From positions 55,470,237-55,534,236 of the forward strand of contig NC_088302.1 in NCBI RefSeq assembly GCF_032854445.1: a DNA stretch of 64,000 nucleotides, read 5' to 3'. The position numbers and the translations under genes were made by a program. Shown one piece after another: positions 45,193-58,469 of the stretch (its first letter is position 1; the number at the start of each line of letters is the position of its first letter). Under the pieces are notes generated by a model. The model did no database searches. It saw nothing but the letters and a program-made list of their open reading frames with translations, and was not told the DNA's origin. Source of the stretch: Liolophura sinensis (lineage: Eukaryota; Mollusca; Polyplacophora; Chitonida; Chitonidae).

Positions 45193-45345
45193 CATGAAGC
45201 AGGACCTGTTATAATAGCTTACTCTATATTGTCTTTGTTATTATGTATCACCTGTATGCATATTCATGAAGCAGGACCTGTTATAATAGCTTACTCTACA
45301 TTGTCTTTGTTATTATGTATCACCTGTATGCATATTCATGAAGTA
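45193..45345. repeat. 72-bp tandem duplication
   Basis: CATGAAGCAGGACCTGTTAT begins at 45193 and again at 45265, and a partial third copy starts at 45337. The two full copies differ by very few bases. The unit is 24 codons, so the local frame doubles. Confidence 0.92.
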
Positions 45346-46044
45346 GATCTGTTATCATTTGATAAAATTAATCATGGCTTGAAGACTCCTTCATTGTGAC
45401 ACAGTGTAGAGGTTAGCAGAGGCCATGGAAAAGGGGCCACAGTTCGCAAAATTTGAAGAGAATGGGACTGTGCTTAGTTATGGGCATATTAAATGAAGGA
45501 CTTGTTTTGCACAAAGAGAGGCCATGGAAGCAGGTGTCAGCCATGGTACATGGATGCTTAGTACATGGATGTTTGTCACATTAGTGAAATGCTGCCCTCA
45601 CAGTATGAGGCAAATATAATGGATGACAATGTGATGTTGATTGCTGAGCAAAATAATTCCACATATTCTGTTTCCTGGCAACGTCTGCCAAAGTCTGCCA
45701 TGTCATCTAAATATCCTCCAAGTATTATATCTTCCAAATTGTAGCTTCTTTTCTTTGTTTTGCCCTACAGGTTTGGGATGGGGAGGATTTTTATGTTCTG
45801 TGTACATGTACACTGTAGACATACACAATGGCTGTTATAAAAGTACTTTTTACAGCGTTCATTTGTCTTAATAATCAATATTAAACACCGGTAGAATGGT
45901 TGATTATGTATGCATAGTTTCACAATTGTGTCTTATACACATTGGTTGTCGCCTGCTCTGCAGGGAAAATCTACATACAGTGAATACATGAGGTCAGGCT
46001 GCATACATTGTGTCATTTGTCTGTAAGCTCTCCATGTTCAGATG
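45346..46044. other. Non-coding sequence with no gene seen
   Basis: No exon or repeat recognised. Confidence 0.4.
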
Positions 46045-46057
46045 TCCTTGTTCCCCC

Positions 46058-46223
46058 TCCGGCCGTAAGTGGGAAGGTCTGCCAGCAACCTGCGGATGGT
46101 CGTGGGTTTCCCCCGGGCTCTGCCCAGTTTCCACCCACCATAATGCTGGCCGCCGTCGTATAAGTGAAATATTCTTGAGTACGGCGTAAAACACCAATCA
46201 AAAAAAAAAAAAAAAAAAAAAAA
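46058..46223 (+). mobile_element. 5'-truncated SINE with 13-bp target-site duplication
   Basis: It starts in the body (TCCGGCCGTAAGTGGGAAGG), continues through CCACCATAATGCTGGCCGCC and GTACGGCGTAAAACACCAAT, and ends in a poly(A) run of about 25. TCCTTGTTCCCCC flanks it exactly (46045-46057 and 46224-46236). It is nearly identical to the nested SINE over the shared part, so probably young. Confidence 0.95.
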
Positions 46224-46236
46224 TCCTTGTTCCCCC

Positions 46237-48314
46237 AAAGTCTTACGTCTAATCTGTCTGAATAGGCATTTTAACTATTGCGCAGGTTTGGTGACAGTGC
46301 TTTTACACAGGAGAACTGTTCTCCAATTTTAAATCTGCCCAGAACCCGTTCAGTATAAAAGGTTGCTGTAGTTGGCAAGCTGAAAAACTGTTCCTCGCGA
46401 CTTTAGCTTGGCTGGATAAAACCCTAGGGTTGATAGCCACTCCAGGAGCGGAAAAGATTGACTAGTTGGATCTGTGTGACGAATGACTTCTGCATCGTCC
46501 AACCGTTTTATCTGCCTTTTTACTGCACAGTGGAGAACAAAACCAATTACAGACCATTGATATATTCAGCGGCAAATCACCAAACCAATTCCACAGGTTA
46601 TTATTTTCTGATCGATGAAAGAACTCTCGGGCTTAGCGGCATTCAGTTGGACAGACAAGGGAGAGTTATGTACCTTTGTTTGTGCCAAGGCTCATTGCCA
46701 AAGCTGCACATGGTGGGAATATTCCTGGGGCAGGCTTTATGGCATACCAAAGCTATCTTGTACCAATACAGAGCGAAACAGGCAGCTGATAGAGCAAAAT
46801 ATCTGCAAAAAGTTATCCGTTGTCTTTTTGACTTGAATTGATATTAGTGTTTCTAATTACGATTATGGTTGGGATATTTTGAATAAGGTTATAGCTGACT
46901 GTCCGAGTGCTGTTTACGTTGCCTGATTGGGTGAACAGATTTAGCTTGATTTGGTAAACAAGCCCCAGAGGAAATTGGCTTTAAGCTAATAAGGTAATGA
47001 AGGTTAGCTCAGTGTAATCATAAGGCTCATCTGATTCAGTGGGCTTGCTGGAGAGGACATTTCACTCAGTTTCTGGTTTTATTTGAGGACAGTGGCCTGA
47101 GAATTACTGTCCGCAAGTTGATTGTATTAAGGGTTGTGCGAAGGCGAAGAGGCGACTGGCAATTGAAGACTGGTGGCCCCTTCGGAAGAAGTGCGTACTG
47201 TGGCTGTTGGTTGATCACACATCAGGGGCGACATCAATGGCTCGTACCGCCATCAGTGAATCTGCATGATAATCACTGGTGGTAAGAAGTAAAGACGGCC
47301 ATTTCTTCTTAATTTGATTGGAGGGGATTCCTGACTGGTTGTCTAAACAGCAATTTCACTGAGCAAACAGTTGGGTGAGTGTGGCCAGGCACAGTCCACC
47401 ACTCATCTCGTCTTTACACATAATTGATTTCCCTGTTCCAGCTCGCGTTCACTATACCCTGTCCCCGGACAAGTTTTCTTTGAAATATAAGATGAAATAC
47501 TCCTGTTTCATTCTTTCTTCTGAAAACAGTTGTTCATGTAGGAAGTTGTAAACCAGTTACCTTATATGTGACTCTCAACACGTTTCGTCTTCATGCAGAA
47601 AACACGAAACCTCTCGAATTCTGGGGATTGTCATATGTTATCACTTAGGGTAGTTTTTTTTTTTTTTTTTTTAACACTTTTAAGAGATAGCTAATCTTTT
47701 ATGTAAAGTTAGAAATTCTTTTTATGACTGGGAGATTGATTTGCAAAAAGCTGATTGACAACATGTTGGCTCACAAGATTAGCATATTTATAATTTTTTT
47801 TCTCAGATGACTTTGTTTTTAATTATCCAGTGGTGAAGTATGAGAAGCTTGGATGTTACAAACTACTGCATTAGTGAACAGAAAGGTGCCGTGCAAAAAT
47901 TCATTGTTTAAATTACCTTAATTGACTGAAAAGCGTGCATAGGACAGCAATGACCTTAACACATCTGGTCAGTGCTCTTCAATGAGGAGAGAGTGAGGAT
48001 ACTTATGTTTCCTAAACTATTGATAAAAGTATACACTTGTATACATGTATATTGGTAATACAGTATACGACTCCCATATGTTAGTATTGATTTTACTGGG
48101 TAATACCACCTGTTTGCATAAATTATAGCAAATTCAGATAGCAAATTGCTAACCTCAAAATGGACTTACTCAGATTCCTATTTATATGGTACAATTACTT
48201 ATTTGCTTTTTGTGCCGTTTTCATCTCCAGGATTATCCTAAACGAAACTTGTTATGGTTATTTTACCAAGAGCCTGAGCTCACTTAACATGTTGTTTACG
48301 CTTGTGTTTAACCC
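46237..48314. other. Unique islands and a 127-codon open frame, no supported gene
   Basis: A plus-strand frame at 46458-46841 is the longest outside repeats in the right half, with ends TSWICVTNDFCIVQP and RAKYLQKVIRCLFDLN. It has no splice context or family I recognise. The sequence at 46900-47450 is less AT-rich and may be conserved non-coding DNA. A T-run is at 47655-47672. Confidence 0.3.
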
Positions 48315-48327
48315 TCTCTGTTTATTT

Positions 48328-48411
48328 ATTTATTTATTTGAATGATCTTTTCCGCCGTACAGATGAATATTTCACTTACGGGTACAGCGCCGACCAGCAC
48401 TATGGTGGGAA
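48328..48411 (-). mobile_element. 5'-truncated SINE fragment, reverse orientation
   Basis: Starts with TTTA repeats (the tail), then CCGCCGTACAGATGAATATT, TTCACTTACGGGTACAGCGC and CAGCACTATGGTGGGA, the reverse of the family's 3' end. The flanks CCCTCTCTGTTTATTT and CCTTCTCTGTTATTT are close direct repeats, likely the target-site duplication. Confidence 0.8.
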
Positions 48412-51250
48412 GGCCTTCTCTGTTATTTTTATCATTATTATACTGTAGTGTTATGTAGTAGTATCATTGCATTTTCTATTAATTAAGCGAACTCTCGTGA
48501 TTTTGTTCTTTCATTTTGTAAGGGATAATATCTGTGTGATATTTCCTTTGTTCTGTCTTGATCATTTTGTGCAGGAAAACATGTTGGAAAATTACAAAAG
48601 TATGGAGGAGGTTTAATTAATTTCTGGTAACACCGGCATGGTGGGTGGAGTATAGTGTGCCTCAGGACATTCTTACTTCTGTCAGACAGATTGATTATCC
48701 GTATGCAAATAGAGGATGAAAACAACTGACTCATTCAAGACCCTTCTTAAGATAAAAAATAAAGAATATCGCAAAGTATGCGGGTGGAATAAACTTCACA
48801 CTTAATAGCAAATTTTAAAAAGAGGCAAGTTAAGCTACAAGTGCACAAAGAAAACGTTCAGATTGATATGAAGACCTGTGCAAAAACATCTGCATAGTGT
48901 TTGGGATTTTGTGAATGCTGCACACTGGAAGAGTTGAGGTGCTGTATTTGTACCAAGAAATTATCCATTTCCAGTTATGGTCACCAAGAAAACAAGGCTG
49001 TCTGGGGCAGTGGACAGAACTATGCGGACAAAAGAGGAGTAATGCTGTGAGATGCCACTGACCATGACAAGACAAGTGGATCGAGACATGACACTTAATT
49101 ATGCCCTGCCGGTCAACTTGTTGGGAAACTGACCACTCGGAATCTAGCTGTCACGTCTTTGTCTACAGTACGTTTGACGTATGGCGGTTACGTCCATATC
49201 ATATGCCAGTGGAAGATGGATGTTCCCCAAGTCTTGCCAAGATTTCCCCCTTGTTTATCTGAACAGTTTCATGTACGCTATTATGCTTTTTGTGTATATA
49301 GCGACTACATATGGAGCTGCCTTGAAAAGTTTAACATGATTTTGCCTGGGGAATACGGGGATCTTATGCCAATTAAAACATTCTAACAGTATCCCATAAA
49401 GTTCTCCAAGCATACCTCAGGCAAACTGATGGCCAGCTAGTGGCTAGCTGATGGGTTAATTGTCTCTTCAGAACTTTCATCTGGTCATGTGCTGTTCAAG
49501 CACGTGTGTATCTTCTGTTTGTAGCACTATAAACATCTGAATCAATCAAGATATGAGATTGGATGTGTCAGTTGATCATGTTTTCCTTGAACAAACTCCA
49601 ACATTAGAGGCTGAAATCTATCCAAATCTAGCCTAAGTTACTGTACCCAGGCTTCATTCTATGTGTGATTCAAGAGTTGAAAATAACTAGAGATTCTTAG
49701 ATCGTGAACCAGTGTTGGAAATCTTGTTTCAGATAGCATAGCAGCAGAGCACTTCTTCTTATTTACTTCATACATGTATACATTTTATCCTGTAGATTAT
49801 GGTTGAAGGCTTCCATAATGTTTGGCTCTTTATCAAAGTAAACACTGGTCAGTTAACATTATTTTGCTGAATTTCTGATGGGTTCTTTTGGAGTTCAATC
49901 CATGATAAATGAGTTGACTCGCCTGGGAGTGCACATGCGTTAATGCTCTTTGTAAACAACACTCAGTTGTCTCTACCACAGGCAGTGATGCAGATAAATT
50001 TATTTTCATTTTGAACCCTTGCATGTGAAGCCCATAGAGAAAGTGCCAGTGTGAATATATTTGCGTCACTTGAAATCTGGAGAGTGTTTATACGGAGATT
50101 GAAAACATCTATTTTGGCATAAACAGTTTGCACTTCTGGGTTTGGGAAACCTTTAAATTCCATAGGTGAGGTTTGATAATGAGAGTTTTCCCGACTGTAT
50201 ATTTTGATTGATGATGTTAACAGATTACCTGCCAAGTGTAAATGTGACAGAGGCCTGGAAGACTGTCACTCGTACAGCAGATGTTAGACAGCCCTCCCCG
50301 GGCCAATCCATCTACATCTCACCTTATAACAACTCCAGCTTATTGCGAAAATACAGTAGGACAAAAAACCCCAATAAAAAACATCTGGCCGGAAGTAATG
50401 TTTGACTCCCCAAGGTGTTTGTAGACAAGATTTGCCAATAAATTTAGAAAGGTTTCCTTAGGTATAGATGAGTTTTTATATATTCATGTGATCTGTATGA
50501 TGCGAAAGACTCCAGAAAAACACTGAAAAAATAAATTGAGTTGAGTAAAGAGGATTGTGTGACGTTTTACTTATTAATATATGGTTAGAATTTTGGCATG
50601 GCTGCTGTTCCAGTAATCCCTTCTTTATAGAAAGCTGCATATGTACCACAAAGGCATAAATACAAATACAGATATGATGCATATATGCACGTGGATTGAT
50701 GCCACCATTAGAATACTGGCTTTTTGGTTCTGATGAGTAGTTGTTTGCACATGCACATGTAATTACCAGTGGGAAAAGTGTGCTTGGGACCATTTTAACT
50801 GCCTTAAGTAGGTGCTCTGCTGTGCACCATGATTTCTAGTCACCCACGCCAGTGTTGTTTGCCATCCTTGCCTGTACCTGAACGGTCTATGTGCAAAATC
50901 ACAATGCCTCAAACCAGTGAGATCAGGAGTTTAACTCTGGCTAGTGTAGGTGTGTAATACCTGTGCTTGTTCCTTTTGTCTCCGTCTGCCTGGGTTCTGT
51001 CTGCCTGGGTCCCATTTGCCTTGGCTCCGTCACTTGACTGCTGTCATGTCAAGTGTAACATTTTAGTGTACAACATAACACAATTTAAAGAAATAAATAC
51101 TAATTTAGCTGGCATAAGTTGTCAGTTAATGTTGTGTTGTGCATATCAAACATACATGGCACGCTGTGTATAACGTAATGGAGGGCCAGCCATTTCAACT
51201 TGTATTTAATAATCTGTTTATGTTGCTGTGTACATGGTCATGTGCTCCAG
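48412..51250. other. Non-coding, no supported gene
   Basis: A frame at 50208-50405 follows an acceptor-like TGATGTTAACAG (50221) and has fairly coding-like composition (DYLPSVNVTEAWKTVTRTAD), but ends in a stop without a donor and matches nothing I know. It might be a terminal exon. Otherwise AT-rich. Confidence 0.3.
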
Positions 51251-51253
51251 GTT

Positions 51254-51292
<39 letters not shown>

Positions 51293-51303
51293 AACACACA
51301 CAC
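51254..51303. repeat. (CT)n(CA)n microsatellite
   Basis: About 12 CT units followed by about 11 CA units. Confidence 0.97.
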
Positions 51304-52045
51304 CACATTTTCACTAGTGAAACTTCATGATCTTACTTGACCTGCTTTATCAGAGGTCATCGTCTGCATTGTCATCCCGTGTTAACTCTGCCTCTCAGGG
51401 GCCTTACCTTGTATGTCCTAGCCTCCCCTACATCATCTCCTCCTCCATCTTCAGTCCACTCTTCTCTCAGCCTTGTTTGCCTGTTCCACAGGTCATGGTA
51501 TTCAGTAATTAATGACAATGTAGGAAAGATTCCCTTGGGAAGCAAACAGTCTTCACCTCTAAATGAATTTATATACCTTCAGTTGTTAAGCTATAGCGGT
51601 TCCTGGTCTTTGGGGATTCAGTTGATGTGGAAACAGCTAGGAGGAACAGACAGTCTACCTTTACCATTCAGACTTTAAGATGGCTTTGTTGGAGTATAGC
51701 GTGTTATAAACATTGGCTTTTATTTCTGTGTTTAAAAAGTGTTAAAGGTTTGAAAGTCCAAGAAAATAGACCAGAAAGTAAGGTGAGAGCTATTAAATCT
51801 ATAGATTTGAGGTGCGGACAGCACATGGCAATTGGCCTGGTTTATAGTAGCAGGGTTTTAACTGGGATCTGTGGGGGTTGTGTGGGTACAAGGAGTATAC
51901 ACCTGTCTTCAACACCTGTGACCACGATGTTACAGTATGCTGGTACTGGTACAACAGCAATTGACAGGTTATAAGATCGACTTTGCCTCTATTCTTTGTG
52001 CTGTGCTTTAATGTACATTTCATGGATATCAAAACTGCCTGCCCA
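51304..52045. other. Unique sequence with no gene seen
   Basis: Two overlapping frames (51337-51678 and 51627-51974) of about 115 codons are unrecognised and have no splice support. Confidence 0.35.
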
Positions 52046-54018
52046 CTTACATTTGTATGTCTGGACTGTCCACATGCACATTGGATGTGACACCTGGACT
52101 GTCCACATGCACATTGGATGTGACATCTGAACAGTCCACATGCACATTGGATGTGACATCTGGACAGTCCACATGTATATTGGATGTGATGTCTGGACTG
52201 TCCACATGCACATTGCATGTGACATCTGGACAGTCGACATGCACATGGGATGTGACATCTGGACTGTCCATGTGTACATTGGATGTGACATCTGGACAGT
52301 CCACATGCACATTGGATGTGACATCTGGACAGTCCACATGTACATTGCATGTGACATCTAAGGTGTTATCATGTACATTGAATATGACATCTAGACACTC
52401 AACCTGTACATTGGATGTGACATTTGGACTGTCCACATGCACATTGTATGTGACATCTGGACAGTCCACATGCACATTGGATGTGACATTTGGACTGTCC
52501 ACATGTACATTGGATGTGACATTTGGACTGTCCACATACACATTGAATGTGACATCTGGACTGTCCACATGCACATTGGATGTGACATCTGGACTGTCCA
52601 CATGCACATTGAATGTGACATCTGGACAGTCCACATGCACATTGGATGTGGCATTTGGACAGTCCACATGTACATTGCATGTGACATCTAAGGTGTTATC
52701 ATGTACATTGAATATGACATCTAGACACTCAACCTGTACATTGAATGTGACTGTCGACTTGTACATTGGATGTGACATTTGGACTGTCCACACATAGAGT
52801 GAATGTGACCTCTGGAGAGTTGACAAGCACATTGGATGTGACATCTAGACTGTCCACATGGACATTGGATGTGACATCTGGACAGTCCACATGTACATTG
52901 CATGTGACATCTAAGGTGTTATCATGTACATTGAATATGACATCTAGACACTCAACCTGTACATTGGATGTGACATCTGGACTGTCCACATGCACATTTG
53001 ATGTGACATCTGGACTGTCCACATGCACATTGAATGTGACATCTGGACAGTCCACATGCACATTGGATGTGGCATTTGGGCAGTCCACATGTACATTGCA
53101 TGTGACATCTAAGGTGTTATCATGTACATTGAATATGACATCTAGGCACTCAACCTGTACATTGAATGTGACTGTCGACTTGTACATTGGATGTGACATT
53201 TGGACTGTCCACACATAGAGTGAATGTGACCTCTGGAGAGTTGACAAGCACATTGGATGTGACATCTAGACTGTCCACATGTACATTGGATGTGACGCCT
53301 GGACTGTCGACATGTTTATTGGATGTGATGTCTGGACTGTCGACATTTACACTGGATGTGACCTGTTGACTGTCGACATGTACGCTGGATGTGACCTCTA
53401 CATTGTTGACATGTACATTGGATGTGACACCTGGACTGTCGACTTGCACATGGGATGTGACATTTGGACTGTTGACATGTACATTGGATGTGACATCTAG
53501 GCTGTCGACATGTACATTGGATGTGACCTCTGCAGTGTCTACATGTACATTGGATGTGACATCTAGACTGTCGACATGTACACTGGATGTGACATCTAGA
53601 CTGTCGACATGTACATTGGACATGACATCTAGGTTGTCGACATGTACACTGGATGTGACCTCTTCAGTGTCGACCTGTACATTGGATGTGACATCTAGAC
53701 TGTCGACATGTACACTGGATGTGACATCTAGACTGTCAACATGTACATTGGATGTGACCTCTGGACTGTCGACATGTACACTGGATGTGACGTCTGGACT
53801 GTGGACATGTACATTGGATGTGACATCTAGACTGTGGACATGTACACTGGATGTGACATCTGGACTGTCAACATGTACAGTGGATGTAACCTCTGGACTG
53901 TGGACATGTACACTGGATGTGACGTCTGGACTGTGGACATGTACATTGGATGTGACATCTAGACTGTCCACATGCACATTGGATGTGACATCTGGACAGT
54001 CCACATGCACGTTGGATT
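52046..54018. repeat. 33-bp minisatellite, about 60 copies, two sequence domains
   Basis: Unit: CTGGACTGTCCACATGCACA, TTGGATGTGACAT. The left domain (to about 53290) mostly has GTCCACATGCACA or CAGTCCAC. The right domain mostly has GACTGTCGACATGTACA, introducing GTCGAC. Within the left domain a block with AAGGTGTTATCATGTACATT and GACATCTAGACACTCAACCT recurs at about 52359, 52689, 52913 and 53109, and a longer block (52665-52860) is duplicated at 53088-53280. Because 33 is 11 codons, most frames on both strands stay open for 150-290 codons. I see no promoter, splice or codon-bias evidence that any is translated. Confidence 0.97.
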
Positions 54019-56309
54019 TAAAACAAAACAGTGACCATATATTTAATCACTGTGCGGATACTTACCTTAAGTTTGAATCTGGCTTTTAGTGTTAAACTGC
54101 CAATTTCCTGTTGCTTTGATAAGTGTTTTTCATGTTGATGGTTTTGGCCACGGTTTACTGTGGCAAAGATCAAGCCGGCACTTTTTCCCCAGAATAAAAA
54201 CTTCTTTCTTCTTCTAAATTGTCCCAGATAAATAAACATAATAGAGCATTTAACTGTTACCAGAAAATTTCTGTAGAGAATGATAAAGATAAACTGCTAT
54301 GTGTTGTAGCAAACAATGCTTAAGAAAAAAGATACATTTTGGTTAATAAAAGTGACAGCGATGGCTGTTTCTGACTCAATAAGGCTTCATGGTAGATAAA
54401 GAACACTGGTGAATGGGCCACCAGTTTTTGTGCCATCAATCTTCACCAGAGTTGGCACCCATTGCTGTGGTCATTGCTGTTTTCACCTCCACACTGAAGA
54501 ATGACCCAGCAGGTCAGACAATGGTAACCCCTATCTCATGATTAATGCTGTTTTAAAGTGCCTCTTTCTTACATTCAGACTACTTTTTCAATTTCTTCCT
54601 ATTGCTTGTAAATAAGCCCGGAAATTACGCCAGTGTCCCTGGTGGGGAAGAGTTTACCAAGGATCCATCAGAAGGACAATCCCCAGTCATCTCGTGTCAC
54701 GCCCTTTACGATGAGTTTTCAATGCAGAGCTCCAGCTTGCATCCTCGTGGTAACAGGTGGGGAAACCTAAGCCAGGGTACAGTGTCGGATTGCTCGCAGT
54801 GAATGGCCGGATGTCAAATTCTTCTGACAGGTGATGTGACACGTATTTGAAAGATCACTCCAGCCGTTGCATAGACTCTCAGTCTAAATGATCATCTTTT
54901 TCTCTAGCTGACATTATTCTGACCAGAGAAAAATTATAGGACAAACTTTTCTCTGACTATTGATTTTTTTATGGATTTCGTGAAAGAATTTCCAAACCCT
55001 TTGACTTTGTTAGTGTTACTTCACAGTTCAAACTAAAAAGTAATTTCAGTCATGCACTGTTGTTATTTATCTTTGAATTAAACTAACATGACTGTAAGTA
55101 AATGTACATAAAGTACCTGACAGAAAGCCCAAGAGCTAAACTGCAAAGTAAAATGCAAAGAACCTTCATTTACTTAAATCATTCATTTAAAATTAAGTGA
55201 AGGTTATTTTCAGTTCACTGTAGGCCTATTTAAAATACATGTAGATGGTCAGTTTAATACCATAGTTACACTTTTTTCCTTTTTTTAAAGGTAATTTACA
55301 TAGGCTGTATGAGTGAACTTTATACACAATTAAAGAAGTGAAAAAAGGGAAATGTTTTGGACTTTTTATAGGAACTCTCAGTCTTTTAGTTAGGTAGTCT
55401 TGGAAACTAATGGAGCTTATATAGATGGGGATTCTTGCCAAGGAATTGCCCTACTTTAGGAGCAGCTAAAAAATTGAGAGTGTTCCCTAACTTGTCTCAT
55501 TATCCAGTACACTGTTAACTACCTCTGTTTCAGGCATTGCATTCCCCTTAGAGACAACATGGCACTTAAAGTCATTACTTAAAACACATCATTTGTGCAT
55601 AGGAAGACAGTGATGAATTGTTTGTATTAAAATGCCTGGTAATTTGAAACGAGTGCTTTCAGTGATTTTGTTGTAAAATTGAAAGCCTTTTCCTATGGTG
55701 TAACAGAATACAAGGCGTGAGCTGGCTATTAGAGCGAAATTTAGAGCCGTATTCATCATGATGGCGGAGAATGTTCGTCACAGGTTGCCAGCATCTTGAG
55801 AGAATGCATGTAGAAAGAAATTGAGTTTTGGTCTTCAAATTTATTTAGGAAAAATGTATGTTGGAAGAAGGAAAAAAACATTTGTAAGCACGTAATGCTT
55901 GAACATATCAGCCATCAACCAAATTAGATGATATGCATCAATAATGGTATTAAAGGCCAACTCCCCAAATCAGGTGTTCATAGCATTTTTTGGCAATATT
56001 GAATTTGTTGCAGGTACTGTTTAATTTGCGACTAAAATGTATTGAAAGGCTTGAATTGCCGTACGCTGGGTCTACAAGCTGCCTGGATTAAGACAAATGC
56101 GTCGGTGTCTTATGCATGTAGGCATGTCTCACTCTAATTGCAGCCTGTTGTTCTCAAAGTATGGTCCAAGTTTAGGATAGTAGCAACACCTGGTGTGTTG
56201 TGTATGTTCACGGTGGCTTCAGTGTGATGGTAAGTCAGTGACATCTCCTAGTTATCTCCATGTCAGTCAAACCATCAATGGTCTACTCTCTGTATCTAGC
56301 TTCATCATC
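54019..56309. other. Non-coding, intron-like
   Basis: No exon supported. A patch at 54600-54800 is less AT-rich and has a 66-codon plus-strand frame (KPGNYASVPGGEEFTKDPSE in it) that I do not recognise. Confidence 0.35.
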
Positions 56310-56727
56310 ACAGTTTGATCTTTGTTGTGATGTGTTTCATCCTGTAGCATGGGTGTCCAAATTGAGCATGTTGTAACAAGTCGGGGATGTATCCCAGTTT
56401 GATGTTTGTTGTGATGTGTTTCATCCTGTAGCATGGGTGTCCAAATTGAGCATGTTGTAACAAGTCGGGGATGTATCACAGTTTGATCTTTGTTGTGATG
56501 TGTTTCATCCTGTAGCATGGGTGTCCAAATTGAGCATGTTGTAACAAGTTGGGGATGTATCCCAGTTTGATGTTTGTTGTGATGTGTTTCATCCTGTAGC
56601 ATGGGTGTCCAAATTGAGCATGTTGTAACAAGTCGGGGATGTATCACAGTTTGATCTTTGTTGTGATGTGTTTCATCCTGTAGCATGGGTGTCCAAATTG
56701 AGCATGTTGTAACAAGTCGGGGATGTC
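56310..56727. repeat. 84-bp tandem repeat, five copies in alternating variants
   Basis: Units carry TTTGTTGTGATGTGTTTCAT, CCTGTAGCATGGGTGTCC and AAATTGAGCATGTTGTAACA. Odd copies have TTTGATCTTTG and even copies TTTGATGTTTG, so the array also has a 168-bp period. The unit is 28 codons, giving a 139-codon minus-strand frame that is a by-product. Confidence 0.95.
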
Positions 56728-58465
56728 TTCAAGCATAAATTTGCTTCATTTGAAAATTGCATCTTCATCAGACGGTCCCTTTTTCTCCTTTCTATCGGAG
56801 ATATCATGAAATTGTAATCATTTCCATCAGCGAGAAGTTCACAGGCGTTAGATCGCAAGAAGATGTTAATGGGGCATTCGTTTGGTTGAAGTGCCCTATC
56901 TTTTTGTTCAAGGCCAGTGTGTGACAATCAAACTTCACTTGCCACTGCAATGACCATTTATTATCATGATGGCCGATATGGGATTTCATCCATTGATGAT
57001 TTGAAGGTAGCGATGAGTACCATTCTTCTACAAAAATGAACTTCTTTCCATTGATGTGCAGCCATTGCCATTGCGGCTGGTTTCTAATTGTAAAATCAGG
57101 AATGCAGGCATGTATTCATAAAAGCTTTTTGTTTTTATCCAGTGGTCCATAAATACAGACTCGGATTGTACTCACCCTTGTGTAATATGTATTGTGAGGA
57201 GACTGAATGTGAGATTTTTCTGTGAATTTGAGAAATGGAAAGCTGGTCAGTTTTGTGTGAAAAGTGTGAAAAATAGTTGGACTTATTCCCATGCCTGAAT
57301 TCAACAGCCAACCCACCTTACCATATAAGAACCAGTTGATAGGGTGTCTTCTGTTGAGTTCATCATTAGATTATATCAAGCTGTACATACTTGGCCATGC
57401 ACCCATCTGGTTTTTAGTGCAGTTCAGGTCATTTTTCAGTCATTTTTCTCTCATGATTATTCTTCAGATCCATACCACGACATTTATCTTGAATTTTTGC
57501 CCAGTTGAATGATTTTCTCTAAGTATACCGCAAGTCTGTCGTTTTTCTTCAACATTTTTGTGCATGAGTTCAAATCTCAATTAACTAAAGTGGATTTTCA
57601 GGAAGCCGATCAGGAGAGGATAAATTGATATTTGCAAGGATCACTTCACCTTTCTTATCCTCTTTCTCCACGAAAAGCTTTGCGTGTTTAAAGCAGCTGT
57701 ATCTTGGTTGGTTGTTTTCTTTCCAGAAAACCACATTTGCCAGCTTTGGTGGCTTTTCTCCACTCAGAATTCTCAGAATTTCATTAGTGCTTTAGATTGT
57801 TTCAATAATTCATTCCCGTTTTCTTTAGGAGAGTAGTGCCATTAATATCTGGCCGGTCGAATGTATGTACATGTCAGCCAATGATAAATTATCTACAGGA
57901 CGTGTTTACATGCTGACCGAACCGTCCCCTGGTCGGTGTGCCTCCTAGGCCTATCCATTACAGGGTCGACTTGTCAGAAGTATGCTGCCCAGCGGTCTGT
58001 CCGGTGCCGATGGTAGTCACATTAATGGTTAGAGGTTTGCTAAGGTCTTGGCTGGAACATGGTGTAATATCCTTCTATAGGCATGCCATCAGACTTTCTG
58101 CTATTCTCAATTCTGTTAGTGAAACATGTCTACGTACTCAGTAAATTAATGACAAGATTTAGTTTTATTGTATTGTTTGTAGTATTTTCCTGAATTTGTT
58201 GAATCCTGATGCCGTGATCACTGCATGTGGCCATATGGAAAATACCTAATGAGTTAGGCTTAGTGCTCTGGGCATGTCCTCCCCCAGTGTCTGTTATAAT
58301 AAGCATATTGGACATGCCAGTTACCAGTCTTACAGAGATCAGCACGCACTGACTGGATGGTGCACTGGATGGTGTTTAGAGTCCTTTGATATATAGAAAT
58401 GACCTTAGAGTGAAGAAGCATTAATATGTATATGACTTCATGTAGACTGGCCTGCAGCAAGGAGA
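56728..58465. other. Non-coding, no gene seen
   Basis: No exon supported. A patch at 57840-58080 is less AT-rich. The 68-codon plus-strand frame at 57938-58144 is unrecognised. Confidence 0.35.
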
Positions 58466-58469
58466 TATT

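Noticed and set aside
46458-46841. 127-codon plus frame as a gene
   Set aside because: No family match, splice sites or polyadenylation context. Mentioned only as part of a unique island.
52047-54089. Several open frames of 150-290 codons on both strands
   Set aside because: All follow from the 33-bp (11-codon) repeat unit being free of stops. Openness on both strands in several frames argues against a particular gene.
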